Part shown: positions 1-6,699 of the stretch, piece after piece
Numbering within the stretch: position 1 is the first letter of the stretch
Layout: each line of letters opens with the position of its first letter
Assembly (NCBI RefSeq): GCF_019402445.1
Contig: NZ_SRZM01000164.1
Location: 1 to 8,652, forward strand
DNA: 8,652 nucleotides
Direction of reading: 5' to 3'
Source: Brachyspira pilosicoli
GTDB taxonomy: Bacteria; Spirochaetota; Brachyspiria; Brachyspirales; Brachyspiraceae
Position numbers and translations under genes: made by a program
The notes under the pieces: generated by a model
Database searches by the model: none
Seen by the model: the letters and a program-made list of their open reading frames with translations, nothing else
Told to the model about the DNA's origin: nothing

Positions 1-1503
1 TTTTAATGTTATCTCTTTTAAAGAAATAGAATTAATCATTAAAAGAGTTGTTACAGATGATATTAGAGTGAGTCTTATAAAAGACATTGATATATTTTTT
101 GCTATTAATGCAGATTTATCTTGCCAGTCAGTAAGAAATGCATTTTGTATAAAGCCGTTTAATAGTATAGTGATAACAGCAAATACAACAGACAAAATTA
201 ATACAGCATACATTATTTTTTGTGCTACACTTATTCCTCTATATTCATCTTCTAAGTATTTAAGAAGTTTATCATTTTTTTTTGCTTCTATTGCTTTGAA
301 TATATAATCTGCTGCAAATGCTGAAAGTATTGCAAATGGTATAGGTATAATTTCTATAAATTTATTAGGGTTTCTTGCATCTCTAAATATTGGTATTTGA
401 AACAATGCTCCGTATATAATAGGCAAATATCTTCCAAAGCTTGCTATCAAAAAGAATAAAGCAGTACCTATCCAAAAATATTTTTCACTGTATTTTTTCT
501 TGCTTATAAATAAAGCAAATATTATAAATAAAAATGTTATATATCCAATGTTTACAGCAGTGAGAGAGAAGTTTGAAGTTTTTGGCTCTCCGTTCATATT
601 AGCTATTCTTCCCCAGTATGGGTGAGTTTCGCTTCCAGAATAGTATCCAAAAAGACCAGGTACAAAAAATCCTAATACTTCTTCAGGCGGATAAGACCAT
701 CTTGTAGCCCAATTCCATAAGTCTTGTTTATTTTGCACCCCAGCAGCTCCCATGTCTTGAGTGTTTTTCGTAACCATTATAACTTGTATAGACATTAAAA
801 AAGAAAATACTGCAACTAATGCAAACTTTACACATAACAATATTATTTTTTTAATATTAGTTTTTATATATTCAATTAATTTAAGATTGTTTTTTTTGCT
901 GTATAATAAATATAAAAAATAACAAGAGAGAAATAAAGCAAAATACATTGCCACATCCAAAGCTCCACCTAAAAAAGCAATGCCTAAAAAAGCACCAGTA
1001 AAAAAGAAATCTCTCCACTTCTCAGTATGCATTGCCTTTGATAAGAAATATAAAACTAAAGGAAAATAGCAGTAAGTTTCAAATTTACCTAAATGCCCAG
1101 GAAGTATAAGAGTAAATATTGCATTAGAAAACATCAAAGCAATTGCCCCAAACATAGAAGCATTTATTGATAATTTCTTTTCTCTTAAAAATAAAAATAA
1201 TCCATAACCCATTACAGCTATATGAAAAATAATTGTAACTTGAGGATATATTTTGTATGGCAGAATAGTCATTAATAAAGATTTTGGGTGTATAGGCACT
1301 GTTGCAGGTGCTGATATTGTAAAATAAGCATTATTCCAAAAATATAAATTACCACTTAATACAGCATCTTTAATATTTTTTATGTCCCAGAGAATAACAT
1401 CTCCCATTTGAAGATAAGAAAAGGTTAAATTGCTTGCAAAAAAAAGTATAGAAAGTATTATAAATATAATAGGATATTTTATTTCGCTTTTTACTGATTT
1501 CAT
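1..1503 (-). CDS. YfhO-like multi-pass membrane protein (GT-C-like), partial: N-terminal 501 residues
   Basis: The minus-strand frame stays open from an ATG at 1503 to the left edge, giving 501 residues with no stop, so the C-terminus lies outside the window. The start has a good ribosome site (AAGGAAG, plus coordinates 1511-1517). The protein is mostly hydrophobic, with roughly ten or more membrane segments beginning at residues 10-28. Motifs typical of the YfhO family are visible: an acidic first outer loop (GDVILWD, 34-40), GHLGKF followed by a Tyr/Pro-rich segment (136-150), PPEEVLGFFVPGLFG just before PYWGR (around residues 272-300), and RNPNKF (377-382). In Bacillus and Listeria, YfhO/GtlB-type proteins take part in glycosylating surface polymers outside the membrane from lipid-linked sugars. 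A comparable envelope-glycosylation role here is inference. It has its own divergent promoter. It could instead belong to another GT-C-like membrane family. Confidence 0.72.
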   Translation of the reverse strand, partial: MKSVKSEIKYPIIFIILSILFFASNLTFSYLQMGDVILWDIKNIKDAVLSGNLYFWNNAYFTISAPATVPIHPKSLLMTILPYKIYPQVTIIFHIAVMGYGLFLFLREKKLSINASMFGAIALMFSNAIFTLILPGHLGKFETYCYFPLVLYFLSKAMHTEKWRDFFFTGAFLGIAFLGGALDVAMYFALFLSCYFLYLLYSKKNNLKLIEYIKTNIKKIILLCVKFALVAVFSFLMSIQVIMVTKNTQDMGAAGVQNKQDLWNWATRWSYPPEEVLGFFVPGLFGYYSGSETHPYWGRIANMNGEPKTSNFSLTAVNIGYITFLFIIFALFISKKKYSEKYFWIGTALFFLIASFGRYLPIIYGALFQIPIFRDARNPNKFIEIIPIPFAILSAFAADYIFKAIEAKKNDKLLKYLEDEYRGISVAQKIMYAVLILSVVFAVITILLNGFIQNAFLTDWQDKSALIAKNISMSFIRLTLISSVTTLLMINSISLKEITLK

Positions 1504-1569
1504 TATTCCGCTTCCTTTTTTGTATATACGATTAAATAATAGTTGTTAGATAAAAACATTTAATAAGCT

Positions 1570-1598
1570 ATGATATATAAAAGATATAGTATTGTCAA
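1570..1598 (-). promoter_or_regulatory. Sigma70-type promoter for the YfhO-like gene
   Basis: On the minus strand a perfect TTGACA (-35, plus 1593-1598) is followed by a 17-bp spacer and TATCAT (-10, plus 1570-1575). This predicts a start near 1563 and a leader of about 60 nt before the ATG at 1503. The position and spacing fit a housekeeping promoter well. Confidence 0.65.
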
Positions 1599-1653
1599 GA
1601 AGTTTTATTATATTTTTATATACATATTGATAAAAGAAGTTTTTTAGTATAAA
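1592..1653 (+). promoter_or_regulatory. Candidate promoter region of the PEGA-domain gene
   Basis: Two weak plus-strand candidates lie here. One is TTGTCA (1592-1597) with TTTATA (1615-1620) at 17-bp spacing. Its -35 overlaps the -35 of the divergent YfhO-like promoter. The other is TTGATA (1627-1632) with TATAAA (1648-1653) at a short 15-bp spacing. The region is so AT-rich that -10-like strings are expected by chance, so I cannot choose between them. Confidence 0.3.
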
Positions 1654-1684
1654 ATTAGATTTATAAAATTATATTAAATTAACT

Positions 1685-3277
1685 ATGCATAGAAATTATT
1701 ATATTTTAATATTAACTCTTATAATATCTAATCTGCTATATTCTTTTGGTGGCAGACCTATTACAGTAGAAGAGGTGCGTCCATATTATACAGCATCAGA
1801 TACTGCAAAGATAGAAATATTTATATATACAAATTTAAGTGATAATACAAACTATAACTATTTAACTCTAGCAATAGCAGATGCAATAGCTAATCAATTA
1901 GAATATAATAAAACTATAAGACTTCAATCATCAACCAATGTAAAATTAACCCCAGTAGATTTTGAAAGAGCTTATGAAAGAAAAGTTTTTCAATTTACAA
2001 ATATTACCTACACTGCAACAGAATCTTCTAGTAATACTGCAATTGTTACAAATTATGAGTATTACTATTATACTAATTGGGGTGGATTAAGAAGCAATGT
2101 TACACTTATAACGCCAGAAACTAAATATTTTCAACTTAATGATGAAGAGGTTATTATAAATTATAATGGAAGCAATGTTATAGTAAAAAATACCAATGAT
2201 TTTATACAAAATATAGAGCTTGGTGGATATTTTTATGAGTATACAGGAGATGATATAAAAAAAGAGGTGTTTAAAAGAGATGCTGATGTTGTTATATTTG
2301 GAAGCATTGAATATAAAAGACCAAATATTAGTGTGATAACTTCTATAGCGTATGTGAAAGAGAGAAAAATAAATACTTATAGTATAGAAGTATCTGAGGC
2401 AAAAATAGATGAACAGATTCCTATTTATGCTTTGGATATAGCAAATAGAATTAGTTATGTAGATAAGACTGGCACTATTGCCATTGATGTAGAGCCTGAG
2501 GGGGCATTCGTTTATGTTGATAATGCATTGATTGGAATGAGCGGAGATACTTTATATTTGCCCACTTTAACTACTAATGCCCATAGATTTACAATTAAAA
2601 AAGATTTATACGAAACAATAGATACTATGCTTTCTTTTGAAAAAACAAATGAAGATATAATGCTTAATTTTAGTATGATTGAAATGACTAATACTGCTAA
2701 AGTAAAAATTAATATACCAGGTGGAGAAAATAGTTCAGTGGTTATTAATGGAATAAAAAGAAAGCCAGCTGATTTTATATATGAAGATTTTGGATTTGGT
2801 ACTTATTCTATAAAGATTACCAATACTAATTATATAGACTATTATGGTACTTTTACAGTAAAAAGCACGAATTATTTAGATTTAACACCAAATATGAAAC
2901 GCTTTTATGAACCTACTTGGGTAGATGTGGTATTTAAAAATTATGAAAGAAATACAAAAATATTTTTAGGGCTCACTATAGCAAGTACTATTTTTTCTGT
3001 TGGTACTTATATATATGCTAATGAAATACTTGATTATACTATGATTAATTATTATGATAAATATCAAAATGCTCCAAATAGACCTCCTGTTGATTTAACT
3101 ACATATAATACTGCTTTTAATATATATATAGGTGGTTTGGTAGCCACTGGAGTTTTTGCTTTAACTGCGGGAATATATTATATGCTTTGGGTTAATGAGA
3201 GTAATTTTGCTGTAGAAGAGCTTACTTTTTCCGGAGGTTATGGAGGAGCTAATATTGCATATACTTATCGGTGGTAA
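1685..3277 (+). CDS. Exported PEGA-domain protein with TolB/CsgG-like N-terminal part
   Basis: The 530-residue protein starts with a hydrophobic signal sequence or anchor (about 5-20) and has no lipobox cysteine. Residues 41-90 (a TNLSDN motif, then an alternating helix ending in TIRL) and 199-232 (ADVVIFGSI, then alternating beta residues) resemble the TolB/CsgG-like fold of small envelope proteins. Residues 262-331 form a clear PEGA domain (VEPEGAFVYVDN, then alternating hydrophobic residues). Residues 337-403 look like a second, more diverged copy. Two membrane segments follow (about 425-446 and 476-503), and a short tail ends in YTYRW. PEGA domains are small extracytoplasmic beta modules thought to bind envelope components, so an envelope-structural or sensing role is inferred. 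The start has no clear Shine-Dalgarno sequence and was chosen because it begins the signal segment. No terminator separates it from adk, so read-through into adk is possible. The exact function is unknown. Confidence 0.82.
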   Translation: MHRNYYILILTLIISNLLYSFGGRPITVEEVRPYYTASDTAKIEIFIYTNLSDNTNYNYLTLAIADAIANQLEYNKTIRLQSSTNVKLTPVDFERAYERKVFQFTNITYTATESSSNTAIVTNYEYYYYTNWGGLRSNVTLITPETKYFQLNDEEVIINYNGSNVIVKNTNDFIQNIELGGYFYEYTGDDIKKEVFKRDADVVIFGSIEYKRPNISVITSIAYVKERKINTYSIEVSEAKIDEQIPIYALDIANRISYVDKTGTIAIDVEPEGAFVYVDNALIGMSGDTLYLPTLTTNAHRFTIKKDLYETIDTMLSFEKTNEDIMLNFSMIEMTNTAKVKINIPGGENSSVVINGIKRKPADFIYEDFGFGTYSIKITNTNYIDYYGTFTVKSTNYLDLTPNMKRFYEPTWVDVVFKNYERNTKIFLGLTIASTIFSVGTYIYANEILDYTMINYYDKYQNAPNRPPVDLTTYNTAFNIYIGGLVATGVFALTAGIYYMLWVNESNFAVEELTFSGGYGGANIAYTYRW

Positions 3278-3292
3278 TTTTATATAATTTAT

Positions 3293-3320
3293 TTGACAAT
3301 ATATTTTTATTGATTATACT
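3293..3320 (+). promoter_or_regulatory. Sigma70-type promoter for adk
   Basis: TTGACA (3293-3298), a 16-bp spacer and TATACT (3315-3320) form a near-consensus promoter starting 15 bp after the stop of the PEGA gene. Transcription would begin near 3327, giving a leader of about 30 nt that carries AGGAG at 3343-3347. Confidence 0.65.
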
Positions 3321-3355
3321 ATTTATAATAATATACAATATTAGGAGATAAAACT

Positions 3356-3925
3356 ATGATTAATATTATTTTTATAGGGGCACCTGGTTCTGGTAAAGGT
3401 ACTCAATCTGAGTTAATAGAAAAAGAATATTCTATATCTCATATTTCTACAGGAGATATGTTTAGAGAAAATATTGCAAATGGTACTGAGCTTGGAAAGA
3501 CTGCTAAAGGATATATGGATAAGGGAGAATTGGTTCCTGATAGTTTAGTTATAGATATGCTCTTTGATAGGCTTAAAAAAGATGATTGTAAAAAGGGATT
3601 TATGCTTGACGGATATCCTAGAACTATGGAGCAGGCTAAAGAATTAGATAAATTATTAGAAAAATTAAATTATAAAATTGATGCTATTATTAATCTTAGT
3701 GTTGCTGAAAATATTATAATAAAAAGGCTTTTAAATAGAGGTCGTTCTGATGATAATGAAGAAACTATAAAAAATAGAATAAAAGTTTTTGAAAGTCAAA
3801 GTAAGCCTGTATTAGAATATTACAAAGATAAGGTTTATATAATAGATGTTGAAAGTCTTGAAAATGAAACACCTGAAGATATTTATAAAAAGATAAAAAA
3901 AGGTCTTGATAGTATAAAGAAATAA
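3356..3925 (+). CDS. adk: Adenylate kinase, short-LID form
   Basis: This cytoplasmic enzyme interconverts ATP + AMP and 2 ADP. The 189-residue protein has the P-loop GAPGSGKGT (8-16), the AMP-binding STGDMFR (31-37), DGYPRT (85-90, with Tyr where Phe is more common) and the LID/catalytic arginines in [14 protein letters not shown] (128-141). The LID is the short loop: the roughly 25-residue insert with zinc or hydrogen-bonding residues of the usual 214-residue bacterial enzyme is absent, which explains the length. UMP/CMP kinases share this short form, but the bacterial setting and overall match favour adenylate kinase. An AGGAG site sits 8 nt before the ATG. The gene has its own promoter and ends at a strong terminator. 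It is not beside secY or map, as adk often is in other bacteria. Confidence 0.96.
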   Translation: MINIIFIGAPGSGKGTQSELIEKEYSISHISTGDMFRENIANGTELGKTAKGYMDKGELVPDSLVIDMLFDRLKKDDCKKGFMLDGYPRTMEQAKELDKLLEKLNYKIDAIINLSVAENIIIKRLLNRGRSDDNEETIKNRIKVFESQSKPVLEYYKDKVYIIDVESLENETPEDIYKKIKKGLDSIKK

Positions 3926-3956
3926 AAAATAAATAATATTTTATTATTAAATTAAT

Positions 3957-3991
3957 AAAAACAAGGGGCTTTAATTACCCCTTGTTTTTTT
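3957..3991 (+). terminator. Rho-independent terminator after adk, probably bidirectional
   Basis: The arms ACAAGGGG (3961-3968) and CCCCTTGT (3978-3985) pair perfectly around a 9-nt loop, are extended by A-T pairs, and are followed by a T run to 3991. The reverse strand has the same stem followed by a T-rich tail. The hairpin sits between the convergent ends of adk and the aminopeptidase gene, so it probably stops both transcripts. Confidence 0.92.
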
Positions 3992-4011
3992 GTATATTTT
4001 ATTAAAAATAA

Positions 4012-5136
4012 TTATATTAAGTTTTCAGGATTTAAACATTTTAGTTCATCTATAACAAATACACCATCTTTTCTAATTAATACATTATCAAAATACATCT
4101 CGCCTCCGCCATATTCTTTAGTTTGTATGCAAACTAAATCCCAGTGTATAGTAGATTTATTTCCATTAGGAGCTTCATCATAACAAGCACCAGGAGTAAA
4201 ATGGAAGCTTCCCATAATCTTCTCATCAAACAAAGTATCTTTCATAGGTTTAGTTATATACGGATTAACTCCAATAGCAAACTCGCCTATATATCTAGCA
4301 CCTTCATCTGTGTCAAATATTTTATTTATTCTTTCATTATCATTTGCAGATGCATTTAGTATTTTTCCATTTTTGAACTCTAATTTAATATTTTCGTAAG
4401 TAAATCCATCACTATATAATGAAGGAGTGTTATATGATAAAACTCCATTAACAGAATCTCTCACAGGAGCAGTAAACACTTCGCCATCTGGTATATTCAT
4501 TATTCCAGCACATTTTATAGCAGGTATATTTTTTATAGAGAATTCCAAATTAGTACCTTCTCCTATAATTTTTACTTTATCAGTTTTATTCATAAGACTA
4601 ACTAAATTATCCATAGCCTTATCCATCTTTGAATAATCTAAATTGCAAACCTTAAAATAAAAATCTTCAAACTCATCTGTGCTCATAGAAGCCTGCTGTG
4701 CCATAGAAGAAGTAGGGTAGTTTAATACAACCCATTTTGTGTTTTTTACCCTTTGATGCATATGTACTGGGTCTAAATAAAGTTTCTCATATATTTTATA
4801 ATTTTCTTCTTTAATTGAAGAGTTTTCAGCATTATTGTTGCCTCCCCAAACACCAATATATGCATCCATTTTTTTCATTAACATTAAATCTGATTCTGCC
4901 CAAGTTTTTATTTGCTCATCATTACATTTTTTTAATAGTTCTCTCATTATCTGAGGGTCATGATTCCATACAAAAGGATTAGCACCAATTTTATAAACTT
5001 CTTGTATTATAGCCATTACTAAGCTTCTTTCTTCTCCCTCTCCATAAACCTTTATTAAAACATTTTCCCCTTTTTTTAATCTGCATGAATAGTTTACTAA
5101 ATTGTAAGCTAATTTTTCTACTCTTATATCTTTCAT
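4012..5136 (-). CDS. M29-family metallo-aminopeptidase (PepS/AmpS/AmpT type)
   Basis: This is a cytoplasmic, metal-dependent exopeptidase that removes N-terminal residues from peptides. Its 374 residues are within the family's usual size. The family's ligands for the two metal ions can be placed: Glu219 in DGEVFTAP, Glu285 in YIGEFAIG, His312 in GSFHFTPGACY, and His331 with Asp333 in HWDLV. The N-terminal half (1-190) is the alpha/beta domain typical of the family. Tyr319 matches the conserved catalytic-site tyrosine position. The gene is second in an operon, starting 23 bp after the aminotransferase, with an AGGA site (plus 5146-5149) ahead of the ATG. Together they suggest peptide breakdown followed by transamination of the released amino acids. 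The residue assignments come from recalled family motifs. Confidence 0.92.
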   Translation of the reverse strand: MKDIRVEKLAYNLVNYSCRLKKGENVLIKVYGEGEERSLVMAIIQEVYKIGANPFVWNHDPQIMRELLKKCNDEQIKTWAESDLMLMKKMDAYIGVWGGNNNAENSSIKEENYKIYEKLYLDPVHMHQRVKNTKWVVLNYPTSSMAQQASMSTDEFEDFYFKVCNLDYSKMDKAMDNLVSLMNKTDKVKIIGEGTNLEFSIKNIPAIKCAGIMNIPDGEVFTAPVRDSVNGVLSYNTPSLYSDGFTYENIKLEFKNGKILNASANDNERINKIFDTDEGARYIGEFAIGVNPYITKPMKDTLFDEKIMGSFHFTPGACYDEAPNGNKSTIHWDLVCIQTKEYGGGEMYFDNVLIRKDGVFVIDELKCLNPENLI

Positions 5137-5159
5137 TTTTTTTGTTCCTAATTATTAAT

Positions 5160-6356
5160 TTATTTTGATTTAAGCATTTTTTCTATAGTTTCGCCTATTA
5201 TCTTCATTCCCTTATCAATATTTTCTACAGAACAGTTTGAATAACTCAATCTAAAAGTGCTGACATTTCTTTTTTTATTATAAAAAGGGTCTCCAGGGGA
5301 TATTGCAACATTTCTTTTTATAGTTTCATTTGCTAATTCTACAGATTTGATATTTTTTGGAAGTTCTACCCATATAAACATACCTCCTTCAGGTTTTGTA
5401 TATTTTACTTCCTTTGGAAAATATTTTTCTATAGCATTAATCATAGCATTGCATTGTTTATGGTAAAGTTTTCTTATTTTTTCTATATGCTTATCAAAAT
5501 TACTATTATTTATATATTGAGCAATAGCCATTTGGTCAGGCATGCTAGTGTGAACATCAAGTATTTGTTTGTATTCTATAGCTTTTTTCATGAACTCTTT
5601 ATTTTTTGAAGCAATCCATCCAACTCTTATACCAGGTGAAATTGTTTTTGAAAAAGAACCCATTAATATTACTTGTTCATTTAGTAAATTAAAAAATGAT
5701 TCTTGATTTTCTCCTTTAAATCTCAAAGCACCATATGGATTATCTTCTATAAGTATGGTGTTAGTTTTTTTTATCATATCTGCAATTATTTTTCTTGTTG
5801 CATTATTATACGTTAAACCTGTTGGGTTTTGAAAATTTGGAATTGTATAAAATAATTTTGATTTATATTTTTTGAGTATATTTTTTAATTCATCTAAATT
5901 AATTCCTTCATCGTTTATTTCTACGCTATGTATTTTAGCATTATACAAATTAAATGTTTGAATTGCTGCCAAAAAAGTTGGAGCTTCCACTATAACATTA
6001 TCATTGTCATTTAGTGTAACAGCTGATATTATATCAAATCCTTGTTGTGCTCCGTTAATTATTAATATATCCTCTGCTTCCAAATTAATATTTTCTTTAG
6101 TCTTGTATCTTTGAGCTATTATTTTTCTTAATTCAATATATCCTTGAGTATTTGCATATTGCAAAGCTGTTTTATAATGATTATCCATTACAAAAGAGTA
6201 TGCTTTTTTTAATTCTTTATTTGGAAAAGAAATTGGGTTAGGCATACCACCTGCAAAACTAATCACATTAGGAATAGAAACAGCCTTCAACATAAAATCA
6301 GAGAACTCTTTTTGAAAGTCTTTTTTAGCCATTATTTTAGAAATTTTAAAATTCAT
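5160..6356 (-). CDS. PLP-dependent aminotransferase, class I/II (LysN / 2-aminoadipate-like)
   Basis: This cytoplasmic enzyme moves amino groups between amino acids and 2-oxoacids through pyridoxal phosphate. Counting from the ATG at 6356 (398 residues), it shows the N-terminal FAGGMPNP signature, the IPNFQNPTG segment with Asn177, EDNPYG with Asp205 (pyridine nitrogen) and Tyr208, GSFSKTISPGIRVGW with the Schiff-base Lys237, and the carboxylate-binding Arg369 in STFRLSYSN. This pattern fits the 2-aminoadipate / aromatic / branched-chain aminotransferase group related to MocR regulators, but there is no N-terminal helix-turn-helix, so it is a plain enzyme. The exact substrate is not readable. 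An ATG four codons upstream (6368, giving 402 residues) has no ribosome site, whereas GGAGAG (plus 6361-6366) lies correctly before 6356, so I prefer the shorter form. It leads the operon with the M29 aminopeptidase. Confidence 0.93.
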   Translation of the reverse strand: MNFKISKIMAKKDFQKEFSDFMLKAVSIPNVISFAGGMPNPISFPNKELKKAYSFVMDNHYKTALQYANTQGYIELRKIIAQRYKTKENINLEAEDILIINGAQQGFDIISAVTLNDNDNVIVEAPTFLAAIQTFNLYNAKIHSVEINDEGINLDELKNILKKYKSKLFYTIPNFQNPTGLTYNNATRKIIADMIKKTNTILIEDNPYGALRFKGENQESFFNLLNEQVILMGSFSKTISPGIRVGWIASKNKEFMKKAIEYKQILDVHTSMPDQMAIAQYINNSNFDKHIEKIRKLYHKQCNAMINAIEKYFPKEVKYTKPEGGMFIWVELPKNIKSVELANETIKRNVAISPGDPFYNKKRNVSTFRLSYSNCSVENIDKGMKIIGETIEKMLKSK

Positions 6357-6360
6357 ATAT

Positions 6361-6366
6361 CTCTCC
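6361..6366 (-). promoter_or_regulatory. Ribosome binding site deciding the aminotransferase start
   Basis: On the minus strand GGAGAG precedes the ATG at 6356 with a 4-nt spacer (6 nt counted from GGAG). It overlaps codons 2-3 of the longer reading that starts at 6368, so it cannot serve that start. Nothing SD-like is present upstream of 6368. Confidence 0.7.
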
Positions 6367-6409
6367 ATTAGTGTATAGAAGTTTTTTAAAAAATATTTTA
6401 GAAAAAAGC

Positions 6410-6438
6410 TTGCTATTTTTTTTGTAATATGTTATATT
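6410..6438 (+). promoter_or_regulatory. Promoter of the tRNA-Ile/tRNA-Ala operon
   Basis: TTGCTA (6410-6415), a 17-bp spacer and TATATT (6433-6438) fit a sigma70 promoter starting transcription near 6445, about 20 nt before the mature tRNA-Ile 5' end. On the opposite strand a consensus TATAAT (plus 6436-6441) overlaps this -10 and may serve the divergent aminotransferase operon, but it has only a poor, A/T-only -35. Confidence 0.55.
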
Positions 6439-6450
6439 ATACAACATATT
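6426..6450. repeat. AT-rich inverted repeat over the divergent promoters
   Basis: The arms AATATGTT (6426-6433) and AACATATT (6443-6450) pair exactly around a 9-bp centre. The repeat covers the tRNA -10 and the opposite-strand TATAAT. It could be an operator for the tRNA operon, the aminotransferase operon or both. In DNA this AT-rich, an 8-bp palindrome can also arise by chance. Confidence 0.4.
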
Positions 6451-6464
6451 AAAGATAAAAAAAA

Positions 6465-6538
6465 GGGCCTGTAGCTCAGATGGCTAGAGCGTTCGACTGA
6501 TAATCGAAAGGTCGGTGGTTCAATTCCTCCCAGGCCCA
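6465..6538 (+). tRNA. tRNA-Ile, anticodon GAT
   Basis: The cloverleaf folds fully. The acceptor GGGCCTG pairs with CAGGCCC (6531-6537). The D stem is GCTC/GAGC with GG in the loop. The anticodon stem TTCGA/TCGAA encloses the loop CTGATAA, with GAT at 6499-6501. The T loop is TTCAATT and the discriminator base is A6538. The 3' CCA is not encoded (the next bases are CAC), so it must be added by tRNA nucleotidyltransferase. The T stem GGTGG/CCTCC contains a central U-U mismatch, where the usual tRNA-Ile sequence has CCACC on the 3' side. It is co-transcribed with tRNA-Ala, whose gene begins 25 nt downstream. Confidence 0.96.
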
Positions 6539-6563
6539 CACGCTCAGGTTCTTTAACATATAC

Positions 6564-6637
6564 GGGGGTTTAGCTCAGTTTGGGAGAGCGACTGCCTTGC
6601 ACGCAGTAGGTCGTGGGTTCGATCCCCATAACCTCCA
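6564..6637 (+). tRNA. tRNA-Ala, anticodon TGC
   Basis: The acceptor GGGGGTT pairs with AACCTCC (6630-6636), including the G3-U70 wobble pair that is the main identity element for alanyl-tRNA synthetase. The D stem is GCTC/GAGC. The anticodon stem ACTGC/GCAGT encloses CTTGCAC, with TGC at 6598-6600. The T stem GTGGG/CCCAT closes the loop TTCGATC. The discriminator is A6637 and no CCA is encoded. With the upstream tRNA-Ile it forms the pair normally found in bacterial 16S-23S spacers, but here a terminator follows immediately and no rRNA gene adjoins. Confidence 0.97.
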
Positions 6638-6648
6638 CATCTTTTAAT

Positions 6649-6685
6649 AAACGATTCTTAAAAAGCTTTTAAGAGTCGTTTTTTT
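6649..6685 (+). terminator. Rho-independent terminator of the tRNA operon
   Basis: The arms AACGATTCTT (6650-6659) and AAGAGTCGTT (6671-6680) pair with one G-T wobble and continue inward through AAAA/TTTT, giving a long stem with a small loop. A T run (6679-6685) follows. The T run ends only about 15 nt before the start of the ankyrin gene. Confidence 0.85.
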
Positions 6686-6699
6686 ATATAGGACTTGTT

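Noticed and set aside
68..307. Plus-strand open frame of 79 codons
   Set aside because: It lies wholly opposite the minus-strand YfhO-like gene, begins without a ribosome site and has no recognisable domain, so it is an antisense shadow.
1504..1684. Possible riboswitch, small RNA or small gene in the longest non-coding stretch
   Set aside because: Apart from the promoter elements I see no conserved aptamer motif, GC-rich hairpin or open frame with a ribosome site.
4144..4636. Two plus-strand open frames (4144-4359 and 4427-4636)
   Set aside because: Both lie opposite the well-supported M29 aminopeptidase gene and resemble no known protein.
6539..6563. Possible extra RNA or regulatory element between the two tRNA genes
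   Set aside because: The 25-nt spacer shows no stable hairpin or promoter and looks like an ordinary processing spacer.
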